Source: an uncultured Chloroflexota bacterium
Lineage (GTDB): Bacteria; Chloroflexota; Limnocylindria; Limnocylindrales; CSP1-4
Reading direction: 5' to 3'
DNA: 5,957 bases
Assembly (NCBI GenBank): GCA_903928275.1
Contig: CAIYQJ010000446.1
Span: forward strand, 1-5,957
Shown here one piece after another: positions 1-5,361 of the stretch. A model generated the notes under the pieces. That model was given only the letters and a program-made list of their open reading frames with translations. It was not told the DNA's origin and did not search any database. A program made the translations under genes and the position numbers. Position 1 is the first letter of the stretch; each line of letters begins with the position of its first letter.

Positions 1-1469
1 GAGCCTGCGCCGGGCCCCTGAAGCGTGCCTGAAGCGACGGCAGGCTCCGACGCGGGCGGGTCGATCGGCGACGCGGGCGGGTCGATCTCGGCCTCGCCCC
101 CATCGAGCGCGAACGGAAGGCGGACGATCTCGTCGGACGTCTCTGCGTGCGGAACGGTCGGCGCTCCCGTCGCGTCGGGCCCGGCTCCGAGCGAGGGTGC
201 CGCGGCGTGCGCCGGCGCCCGGTATGCGAGCAGCTCCGGGAAGGCCCGCACGACGACGGCGAGCCCCGCGAGGCACAGGAGCCCGCCGGAGACGACCGAG
301 AACTGCGGGCCCGCGATCGCGGCCACGAGCGCGGCCTCCGCGTCACCGAGCCGGGGCCCGCTCGTCACGACGAGGATGTGGATGGACATGACGCGTCCCC
401 GGAGCTCGTCGGGCGTCTCGACCTGGGTGATCCCGCTGCGGAGGACGGCGCTGATCACGTCGGCCGCCCCGGCGAGGGCGAGGAAGACGAGGGCGAGCGC
501 GAAGCTCTCGGACGTGAGGCCGAAGGCGGTGATCGCGAGGCCCCACCCGGCGACGGCGACGACCACGGCACGGCCGGGCCGCCGGACGCGACCGGTCCAG
601 CCCGTGAGCGACGCGCCGACGAGCGCGCCGGCCGCCGGCGCCGCGGTGAGCATCCCGACGCCGGCGGGTCCCACGTGGAACACGGTGAGCGCGAGCGCCG
701 GGAACAGGGCGGCCGGCATGCCGAAGACCATCGCGACGAAGTCGATGACCAGGGTCGAGAGGATGATCCCCTTCGACCGCGCGAACCGGAGGCCCTCCGC
801 GATGGAGCTGAAGCTCGGACGGGCGGCAGACGGGTGGGGCCGGATCGGCGCCATGAAGAGGAGCGTCACGATCGATGCGAGGAAGGTGGCCGCATCCACG
901 GCGTACGCGGCCGTGACGCCGATCGTGGCGATGAGCACGCCGCCCACCGCCGGACCGGCGACCCCGACCGCCTGGAAGCTCAGCTGGCCGAGCGCGATCG
1001 CCCCCGTGAGCCGCTCGGGCGGCACGAGCCGCGGGATCGCGGACGAGCGGGCCGGCTGGTCCACCGCGCCGAGTCCGGCCGCCGCGAACGCCACCACGTA
1101 GAAGAGGACGATCGGCGCTGCCGGGGTGATCGCGAGCCCCACGAGGGCGAGGCTGCAGGCCATGAGGCCGACCTGCGTCGCGAGCAGGAGCTTCCGGCGG
1201 TCCACCGCGTCCGCGACCGCGCCCCCGCCGAGCGCGAAGATGAGGATCGGGACGAGCTGGACGAGGGCGAGGAGCCCCACCGCGAGCGGCGTCCCCGTCA
1301 CCACGTACAGCTGGTACGGCAGCGCGACCGCGGTGACCATGCGCCCCACGCCGCTGACGAGCTGGCCGGTCCACAGGAGCCGGAACTCCCGGTCCCGACG
1401 GAGCGGCTCCAGGTCCACGAGCAGGCCGCGGACGCCGCGAGCGGGGGCGGGCGGCGTGGCGGCAGGCAT
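1..1469 (-). CDS. MFS transporter, EntS/MFS_3-like exporter (partial, 3' end off window)
   Basis: Reading leftwards from the ATG at 1469, the frame stays open for 489 codons to the window edge without a stop. Residues about 31-408 hold roughly twelve hydrophobic segments in two halves, as in a 12-helix major facilitator. GGAVADAVDRRK (82-93) is the MFS motif A loop between helices 2 and 3; AVDQPARSSAIPRLVP (135-150) and DELRGRVMSIH (354-364) followed by GPRLGDAEA (371-379) are typical of the MFS_3/enterobactin-exporter (EntS) group, which exports small molecules across the inner membrane by proton antiport. The substrate here cannot be told. The core is complete by about residue 410, normal for the family, but the protein continues for at least 70 more residues rich in Ala, Pro, Asp and Glu with a 7-residue tandem duplication. 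The start is supported by a TATCCT hexamer 6 nt upstream. It is transcribed divergently from the glycosyltransferase at 1815. Confidence 0.9.
   Translation of the reverse strand, partial: MPAATPPAPARGVRGLLVDLEPLRRDREFRLLWTGQLVSGVGRMVTAVALPYQLYVVTGTPLAVGLLALVQLVPILIFALGGGAVADAVDRRKLLLATQVGLMACSLALVGLAITPAAPIVLFYVVAFAAAGLGAVDQPARSSAIPRLVPPERLTGAIALGQLSFQAVGVAGPAVGGVLIATIGVTAAYAVDAATFLASIVTLLFMAPIRPHPSAARPSFSSIAEGLRFARSKGIILSTLVIDFVAMVFGMPAALFPALALTVFHVGPAGVGMLTAAPAAGALVGASLTGWTGRVRRPGRAVVVAVAGWGLAITAFGLTSESFALALVFLALAGAADVISAVLRSGITQVETPDELRGRVMSIHILVVTSGPRLGDAEAALVAAIAGPQFSVVSGGLLCLAGLAVVVRAFPELLAYRAPAHAAAPSLGAGPDATGAPTVPHAETSDEIVRLPFALDGGEAEIDPPASPIDPPASEPAVASGTLQGPGAG
48..87. repeat. In-frame 21-nt tandem duplication in the MFS C-terminal tail
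   Basis: A 19-bp sequence at 48-66 recurs exactly at 69-87 with a 21-bp period. Read on the minus strand in the MFS frame it gives two consecutive copies of IDPPAS joined by Pro (residues about 462-474). The period is a multiple of three, so the duplication extends the acidic, proline-rich tail without breaking the frame. It looks like slippage in a low-constraint cytoplasmic tail. Confidence 0.85.
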
Positions 1470-1475
1470 GGGCCA

Positions 1476-1481
1476 AGGATA
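1476..1481 (-). promoter_or_regulatory. -10 hexamer TATCCT for the MFS gene, leaderless geometry
   Basis: On the minus strand TATCCT lies with exactly 6 nt (TGGCCC) before the ATG at 1469. That places the expected transcription start at or next to the A of the start codon. No purine-rich ribosome binding site is present. No convincing -35 box is seen 16-18 nt further upstream. Confidence 0.65.
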
Positions 1482-1538
1482 GGGAGGGCCGTCGAAGCGG
1501 GGGAAGTCGCGCGGGCGTGGCGGCCTGACGCCCCATCT

Positions 1539-1558
1539 AGCGCCCCGGACGCTGGTAT
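1539..1558 (-). repeat. Intergenic repeat copy 1 (inverted, AGCG...CGCT hairpin)
   Basis: Bases 1541-1558 are the exact reverse complement of 1749-1766 (18 bp). Both flanks of the core carry the same arm type, so AGCG (1539-1542) can pair with CGCT (1550-1553) around the loop CCCCGGA. The copy lies about 70 bp upstream of the MFS start codon. Confidence 0.75.
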
Positions 1559-1618
1559 CCACTCCCGTGTCGTGTCGCGTCAGGTCCGTGTGCCACCTGG
1601 CGCGATCGCTTGGGCCGC

Positions 1619-1656
1619 AGCACCCCCACTCATCGCCCCGGACGATGCGCGGTGCT
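1619..1656. repeat. Intergenic repeat copy 2 (most palindromic copy, extended hairpin)
   Basis: CATCG (1631-1635) and CGATG (1643-1647) flank the loop CCCCGGA. An outer pair, AGCAC (1619-1623) with GTGCT (1652-1656), extends the stem across an asymmetric internal loop. The right arm, from CGATG through GTGCTC, matches the right arm of copy 3 with one mismatch, while the core is in the orientation opposite to copy 3. It could form a cruciform or RNA hairpin; no U-tract follows, so it is not a standard terminator. Confidence 0.7.
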
Positions 1657-1699
1657 CAACGCCCACATCGCCGTCCCGCCGCGATTCGACCCTTCGACT

Positions 1700-1723
1700 T
1701 ACCAGCGTCCGGGGCGATGCGTG
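1700..1723 (+). repeat. Intergenic repeat copy 3 (24-bp direct repeat, first unit)
   Basis: These 24 bp, beginning TACCAGCG and ending CGATGCGTG, recur without mismatch at 1750-1773. The inner core is CGTCCGGGGCG. The left arm is of the AGCG type seen in copy 1 and the right arm of the CGATG type seen in copy 2, so this copy combines the two arm types. Confidence 0.9.
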
Positions 1724-1749
1724 GTGCTCGGCGGTCGGTCGGGGCCGCA

Positions 1750-1773
1750 TACCAGCGTCCGGGGCGATGCGTG
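1750..1773 (+). repeat. Intergenic repeat copy 4 (24-bp direct repeat, second unit)
   Basis: This unit is identical to 1700-1723 over all 24 bp, with starts exactly 50 bp apart and 26 bp between the units. It ends 29 bp before the -10 hexamer of the GT2 gene, so it lies where an upstream regulator or the -35 region would be contacted. Confidence 0.9.
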
Positions 1774-1802
1774 ACGTCCAGGCCCAGCACATGTCGACGA
1801 TG

Positions 1803-1808
1803 TATCGT
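1803..1808 (+). promoter_or_regulatory. -10 hexamer TATCGT for the GT2 gene, leaderless geometry
   Basis: TATCGT is followed by 6 nt (CGGCCG) and then the ATG at 1815, the same spacing as at three other genes here. This decides the start in favour of 1815 over the in-frame ATGs at 1791 and 1800, which lie upstream of or before the hexamer. No Shine-Dalgarno sequence is present. Confidence 0.65.
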
Positions 1809-1814
1809 CGGCCG

Positions 1815-2516
1815 ATGGCAGACGAGACGGGCGCGACCGGCGAGCCGCGCGTCGTCGCGGTGATCCCCGCCCACGACGAGGGCCCGCGGATCGCGGCTGT
1901 CGTCGGCGGGACGGCCACGCACGTGCCCACGTACGTCGTGGACGACGGCTCGTCGGACGACACCGCGGAACGTGCCGCGGCGGCGGGCGCGACCGTCGTC
2001 GTCCAGCGCCCCAACCGCGGCAAGGGCGCCGCGTTGCGGACCGGGTTCGCGCGGGCGATCGCGGACGGAGCCGACGCCGTCATCACGCTCGACGCCGACG
2101 GCCAGCACGACCCTGCCGAGATCCCGGCGTTCCTCGCGGCGTTCGGCGCGGGACGGCCGGACCTCGTCGTGGGTCGCCGGGACTTCCGACGGATGCCGCC
2201 GATCCGTCGGCTGTCGAACTCGCTGGGGGGCCGCGCGCTGTCCTGGGCCGTCGGGCGCGAGATCGCCGACAACCAGTCGGGCTATCGGCTGGTGAGTCGC
2301 CGCCTCATGGAGGCGCTCGCCGGCAGCGACGAGGACGGCTTCGCGTTCGAGGTCGAGATGATCGTGGAGGCCGTGCGCCGCGGCTGGCCCATCTCGTGGG
2401 TGCCCATCCGGACGATCTACGCGGGCGAGCCCAGCCACATCCGGCCGTGGGCGCACTTCACGGAGTTCGTGGGCACCGTCCGGAAGGCCCGGCGCGACGT
2501 GCGGAGGCCTCGCTGA
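1815..2516 (+). CDS. Family 2 glycosyltransferase, DPM1/polyprenyl-phosphate glycosyltransferase-like
   Basis: This 233-residue protein has the full GT-A motif set of the dolichyl/polyprenyl-phosphate mannosyl- or glucosyltransferase group. VVAVIPAHDEG (13-23) is the first beta strand and nucleotide loop. VVDDGSSDDT (41-50) binds the nucleotide, NRGKGAALRTGF (67-78) follows, and LDADGQHDP (92-100) carries the metal-binding DAD. DNQSGYRLVSRR (152-163) and GFAFEVEMIVEAVRRGW (175-191) form the acceptor and catalytic end. Such enzymes move a sugar from a nucleotide donor to undecaprenyl- or polyprenyl-phosphate on the cytoplasmic membrane face. There is no C-terminal membrane anchor or GtrA-like domain, so it should be soluble or peripheral. 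Its product could feed the GT39 enzyme encoded at 3627, but the sugar is unknown. The open frame extends far upstream of 1815 only because of the GC bias; that part is antisense to the MFS gene. Confidence 0.92.
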   Translation: MADETGATGEPRVVAVIPAHDEGPRIAAVVGGTATHVPTYVVDDGSSDDTAERAAAAGATVVVQRPNRGKGAALRTGFARAIADGADAVITLDADGQHDPAEIPAFLAAFGAGRPDLVVGRRDFRRMPPIRRLSNSLGGRALSWAVGREIADNQSGYRLVSRRLMEALAGSDEDGFAFEVEMIVEAVRRGWPISWVPIRTIYAGEPSHIRPWAHFTEFVGTVRKARRDVRRPR

Positions 2517-2532
2517 CGCGGGGCGCGCGACC

Positions 2533-2538
2533 TAGACT
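2533..2538 (+). promoter_or_regulatory. -10 hexamer TAGACT for the iminopeptidase gene, leaderless geometry
   Basis: TAGACT sits in the 28-nt gap after the GT2 stop codon with exactly 6 nt (GGCCGC) before the ATG at 2545. A weak -35-like CTGACG at 2513-2518 overlaps the GT2 stop but is only 14 nt away, shorter than usual. The gene therefore seems able to start its own transcript despite its closeness to the upstream gene. Confidence 0.6.
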
Positions 2539-2544
2539 GGCCGC

Positions 2545-3519
2545 ATGGCCACCACCGATCCGACCGCGCCGCCGCGCGACGTCTACCCGCCCATCGAGCC
2601 GCACGCGAGCGGCCACCTCCGCGTCTCGGACATCCACGAGATCTACTGGGAGGTCTCCGGCGCACCGGACGGCACGCCGGTCGTCTTCGTGCACGGGGGC
2701 CCGGGAGCGGGCACCGGGCCGGACCAGCGCCGGTTCTTCGACCCGTCGGCCTACCGGATCGTCCTGTTCGACCAGCGCGGCTGCGGGCAGAGCACGCCCC
2801 ACGCGAGCCTCGAGGCGAACACGACGTGGGACCTCGTCGCGGACATGGAGCTGATCCGCGAGCACCTCGGCATCGACCGGTGGGTCGTCTTCGGCGGCTC
2901 ATGGGGCAGCACCCTGGCGCTCGCGTACGCCGAGACGCACCCCGAGCGCGTCCGCGCCATCGTCCTCCGCGGCATCTTCCTGCTCCGCCCCCACGAGCTG
3001 CGCTGGTACTACCAGGAGGGCGCCTCGTTCGTCTACCCGGACGAGTGGGAGGGGTTCGTGGCGCCGATCCCGGAGGCCGAGCGCGGCGACCTCATGGCCG
3101 CCTACCGCCGCCGGCTCACCGGCGAGGACCGGGACGAGCGAGTGCGCGCCGCCCGAGCGTGGAGCCACTGGGAGGCCGCCACGAGCTGGCTGCTCCCTGA
3201 CCCGGTGCGTGCGGCCTCGTTCGACGACGACGACTTCGCGGAGGCGTTCGCGCGGATCGAGAACCACTACTTCGTCAACGGCGGGTTCTTCAGCGGCCCC
3301 GACCAGCTGCTCGACGACGTGGACCGGATCCGCCACCTCCCGGCGGTCATCGTCCAGGGCCGCTACGACGTGTGCTGCCCCATGACCACCGCCTGGGACC
3401 TCCACCGCCGGTGGCCGGAGGCCGACTTCCACGTGGTCCCCGACGCCGGCCACGCCGCGATGGAGCCGGGCACGCGCACCCTCCTGCTGGAGGCGACCGA
3501 CCGGTTCGGGGGCGCATGA
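2545..3519 (+). CDS. pip: Proline iminopeptidase (prolyl aminopeptidase), peptidase S33
   Basis: The 324-residue protein is the usual length for bacterial proline iminopeptidase, a cytoplasmic alpha/beta hydrolase that removes N-terminal proline from peptides. HGGPGAGTG (50-58) is the family oxyanion-hole segment, and DQRGCGQSTPH (76-86) is the signature that follows. GGSWGSTLALAYAE (117-130) holds the nucleophile Ser119; Asp275 in QGRYDVCCP and His303 in DAGHAAMEP complete the triad. The helical cap is present, with WSHWEAATSW (206-215) and RIENHYF (237-243). Their Glu210 and Glu239 are the likely counterparts of the glutamates that bind the substrate amino group in characterised enzymes. 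There is no signal peptide. It lies 28 nt after the GT2 gene and is followed by 107 nt of non-coding DNA. The assignment is strong; activity on other small amides or esters is possible in this superfamily. Confidence 0.95.
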   Translation: MATTDPTAPPRDVYPPIEPHASGHLRVSDIHEIYWEVSGAPDGTPVVFVHGGPGAGTGPDQRRFFDPSAYRIVLFDQRGCGQSTPHASLEANTTWDLVADMELIREHLGIDRWVVFGGSWGSTLALAYAETHPERVRAIVLRGIFLLRPHELRWYYQEGASFVYPDEWEGFVAPIPEAERGDLMAAYRRRLTGEDRDERVRAARAWSHWEAATSWLLPDPVRAASFDDDDFAEAFARIENHYFVNGGFFSGPDQLLDDVDRIRHLPAVIVQGRYDVCCPMTTAWDLHRRWPEADFHVVPDAGHAAMEPGTRTLLLEATDRFGGA

Positions 3520-3626
3520 CCCGGCACCGGCGAGCCTCCGGGCGCCGAGTGGCATCGGGGTGCCTGACGTCGGCCGCCCGAGCCGGGTGGACGCGGCCAG
3601 GCCCGTGACCTAGCCTTCATCGCCAC
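3520..3626. other. Short intergenic region between iminopeptidase and GT39 genes
   Basis: This 107-nt gap holds the promoter hexamer of the GT39 gene near its right end. GGCCGC (3572-3577) can pair with GCGGCC (3593-3598) across a 15-nt loop, but no T-run follows, so it is not a convincing intrinsic terminator. Nothing else is recognised. Confidence 0.5.
3611..3616 (+). promoter_or_regulatory. -10 hexamer TAGCCT for the GT39 gene (10-nt spacing)
   Basis: TAGCCT lies 10 nt upstream of the ATG at 3627, 4 nt more than at the other four genes. If transcription starts 6-7 nt downstream of the hexamer, the 5' leader would be about 3-4 nt, effectively leaderless. There is no ATG, GTG or TTG at the 6-nt position, and no Shine-Dalgarno sequence. 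A GTGGAC at 3587-3592 is a very weak -35 candidate. Confidence 0.5.
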
Positions 3627-5300
3627 ATGGGACGCGCACGGCGAAGTACGCAGCAGTCGAAGGCGAAGCTCGGCCCGATCCCGGATCCGGCCCGGACCTC
3701 TCCGCCTCCCGCCGTGGGCACGCGGCGGGAGGCTCGGGCCGCACGGCGTCGGGAGGCTCCGCGCCGGGCACCCGCCGCGGAACAAGCGCCCCTCGCGCCG
3801 TTTCGACTGACGGTCGCGGTCGCCCTCATCGGGGCGCTGCTCGTCGTCGTGCCGGCGCTCTTCTACCGCCTCGGCGACCTCCCGATCGTGCTCTGGGATG
3901 AGTCCCGCGTCGCGACGAGCGCGCTGGAGATGGCGCGCGCAGGCTTCACGATCGCGCCGACCTACAACGGCGTGGTGGACATGACGTACGTGAAGCCGCC
4001 GCTGACGATCTGGATGGAGGCCGTTGGGATCCTCGTCCTCGGCGCGAACGAGCTGGCGGTCAGGCTCCCATCCGTGCTCTCCGCGCTGGGTACAGGGCTC
4101 GTCCTCTTCGGACTGATCGGCGGCTTCCTCCGGAGGCCCGCCGCGGGATTCGTCGCGGTCGCGGTGCTCTTCAGCTCGGCCGGGTACCTGGACTTCCACG
4201 CTGCGCGCGCCGGCGACATCGATGCGTCGATGGCGTTCCTGACCTTCGGCTGGCTCGTCGCCGCGTTCCTCTACTTCGAGGACGTCCCGGAGCGCAGGCG
4301 GCTCTGGCTCGCGGTCTGTGCCGCGGCGCTCGCCTTCGACTTCCTCGACAAGAGCATCCAGGGCCTCATCCCGCTGCCCTCGATCTTCATCTACGCGGCG
4401 TGGCGGGGGAGACTCCGCGAGACGCTCCGCAGTCGCTCCGTGTGGGCGGCTGCCGGCGCCGTCACGGCGGTCATCGTCGGATACTTCGCGATCCGCGAGG
4501 CCGTCAATCCAGGCTACGCAGCCGCAGCGATCGGCCGCGACATCCTCGACCGGACCCACTCGGTGATCGAGGGGCACCAGGGGCCGATCTCGTTCTACGT
4601 CGATTACTCGCTCAGCGGCCTCATCGGCTTCCTGAAACCGACCGGGGCATTCCCGTTGCTCGTGCCCAGCATCATCGCGACGGCGCTGCTCGGATCACTC
4701 GGGAGTCCGCGCGTCCGGCCCATCGCAGGCTTCCTTGCCCTGGCGATGGTCGTGACACTCAGCGTGCTCTCGATCATGACGACCAAGGTCGCCTGGTATG
4801 CACTTCCCCTGTATCCACTCGCGGCGGCGGGCGTCGGCGTCACCGTGATCGCTCTTGCGGACTGGCTCGTCGGCATCTGGCCCCGCGGCCGCCGGGCGAT
4901 CGACGCGGGCTTCGTTGTCGCCGGGCTCGCGACCATCGTCCTCGTCGTGACGATGAACGCGCGCAGCGTCGACGACAGGATCGCCTGGTATCTCGCCGAC
5001 GAGCGATACGCTACTGCGGCCTTCCTGGCGGGGCCGGTGGCCCGGTCCGGCCAGACGGGGTACGTCATCGCGATCGATCCGGGATTCATGCCGGCCGCGT
5101 TCTACGCGCGAGCCCTCGCGCCAGACAACCGACCGGCTCCGCTCGTGTCCCCCACGGGTCCCCTGCCCGACGGCACGCAGAAGGTCGTCTCATGCGGGTC
5201 CGCGACTGCGCAGGTGACGGCGCACGGCTACGGGATGACGCCGCTGGTGACGTCCGGGAACTGCGGGCTCTACGCTATCGTTCCGGGCGCCGCCCCTTGA
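3627..5300 (+). CDS. GT39/ArnT-type membrane glycosyltransferase (PMT superfamily)
   Basis: This 557-residue multi-pass protein is a GT-C fold glycosyltransferase. The first 55 residues are Arg-, Pro- and Ala-rich and probably cytoplasmic. The first membrane helix is about 61-80, and LWDESRVATSALEMA (89-103) follows: its Asp91-Glu92 is the catalytic loop of the PMT/ArnT families. KPPLTIW (123-129), HAARAGDIDASMAF (191-204) and TTKVAWYALPLYPLAA (385-400) are further GT39 landmarks. About ten more hydrophobic segments run to residue 443. Residues 444-557 form a polar exoplasmic domain with Cys523 and Cys546, possibly disulphide-bonded. Family members move a sugar from a polyprenyl-phosphate carrier to a protein, lipid or glycan outside the membrane; acceptor and sugar are unknown here. 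A-/T-ending codons seem commoner than in the neighbouring genes, especially from about 4480 to 5000. The DPM-like enzyme at 1815 is a plausible donor source. Confidence 0.9.
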   Translation: MGRARRSTQQSKAKLGPIPDPARTSPPPAVGTRREARAARRREAPRRAPAAEQAPLAPFRLTVAVALIGALLVVVPALFYRLGDLPIVLWDESRVATSALEMARAGFTIAPTYNGVVDMTYVKPPLTIWMEAVGILVLGANELAVRLPSVLSALGTGLVLFGLIGGFLRRPAAGFVAVAVLFSSAGYLDFHAARAGDIDASMAFLTFGWLVAAFLYFEDVPERRRLWLAVCAAALAFDFLDKSIQGLIPLPSIFIYAAWRGRLRETLRSRSVWAAAGAVTAVIVGYFAIREAVNPGYAAAAIGRDILDRTHSVIEGHQGPISFYVDYSLSGLIGFLKPTGAFPLLVPSIIATALLGSLGSPRVRPIAGFLALAMVVTLSVLSIMTTKVAWYALPLYPLAAAGVGVTVIALADWLVGIWPRGRRAIDAGFVVAGLATIVLVVTMNARSVDDRIAWYLADERYATAAFLAGPVARSGQTGYVIAIDPGFMPAAFYARALAPDNRPAPLVSPTGPLPDGTQKVVSCGSATAQVTAHGYGMTPLVTSGNCGLYAIVPGAAP

Positions 5301-5361
5301 GGAGCGACGGGTGGGCCGGCACCTGCCGACGGGACGCGCTCCGTCGAGGTAGCCTCGGACC
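5301..5361. other. Short intergenic region with weak hairpins before the kinase gene
   Basis: This 61-nt gap contains GGAGCG (5301-5306), which can pair with CGCTCC (5337-5342). A small inner CGGC/GCCG hairpin lies around 5317-5329. No T-run follows either, so termination is not supported. The right end carries the promoter hexamer of the next gene. Confidence 0.4.
5350..5355 (+). promoter_or_regulatory. -10 hexamer TAGCCT for the P-loop kinase gene, leaderless geometry
   Basis: TAGCCT is followed by 6 nt (CGGACC) and the ATG at 5362. The hexamer is identical to the one before the GT39 gene and has the spacing seen at the MFS, GT2 and iminopeptidase genes. No Shine-Dalgarno sequence or clear -35 box is seen. 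Confidence 0.6.

Larger units (their letters stand above)
1470..1814. other. Divergent intergenic region with four related quasi-palindromic repeats
   Basis: This 345-nt stretch separates the divergent MFS and GT2 genes. No reading frame in it looks protein-like: frames that cross it give Arg/Pro/Ser-rich low-complexity peptides. It contains the two outward -10 elements at its ends. Between them are four copies of an 11-bp core, CGCCCCGGACG or its reverse complement, at 1541-1551, 1634-1644, 1706-1716 and 1756-1766. No RNA gene is recognised. Confidence 0.8.

Noticed and set aside
25..1101. Plus-strand 358-codon open frame
   Set aside because: Its product is Ala/Thr/Ser/Arg-rich without domains, and it lies opposite the MFS gene, whose frame shows clear transporter motifs.
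1491..1496. TTCGAC on the minus strand as a -35 box for the MFS promoter
   Set aside because: It lies only 9 nt from the -10 hexamer, too close for a standard -35 element.
1700..1773. Possible CRISPR array (24-bp repeat, 26-bp gap)
   Set aside because: There are only two identical units; the related copies are inverted or rearranged at irregular spacing, and no cas gene is nearby.
147..1814. Long plus-strand open frame continuous with the GT2 gene, suggesting a 789-residue protein
   Set aside because: The upstream part translates to Arg/Glu/Asp/His-rich low-complexity sequence antisense to the MFS gene. The GT2 domain starts cleanly at 1815 behind a -10 hexamer. The open frame comes from high GC.
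1567..1863. 98-codon plus-strand open frame in the divergent intergenic region
   Set aside because: It is Arg/Ser/Pro-rich, has no leaderless hexamer at its start, overlaps the GT2 start, and spans the DNA repeats, which would produce a repeated peptide by accident.
3572..3598. Hairpin GGCCGC/GCGGCC as a terminator after the iminopeptidase gene
   Set aside because: The 15-nt loop is long, no T-run follows, and such short GC inverted repeats are expected by chance at this base composition.
3363..4577. Minus-strand 404-codon open frame across the iminopeptidase and GT39 genes
   Set aside because: It is antisense to two well-supported genes, is charged low-complexity sequence with no recognisable motif, and has no promoter hexamer before its start.
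5301..5342. GGAGCG/CGCTCC inverted repeat as a terminator after the GT39 gene
   Set aside because: It has a 30-nt loop and no T-run, so it is too weak to call at this GC content.
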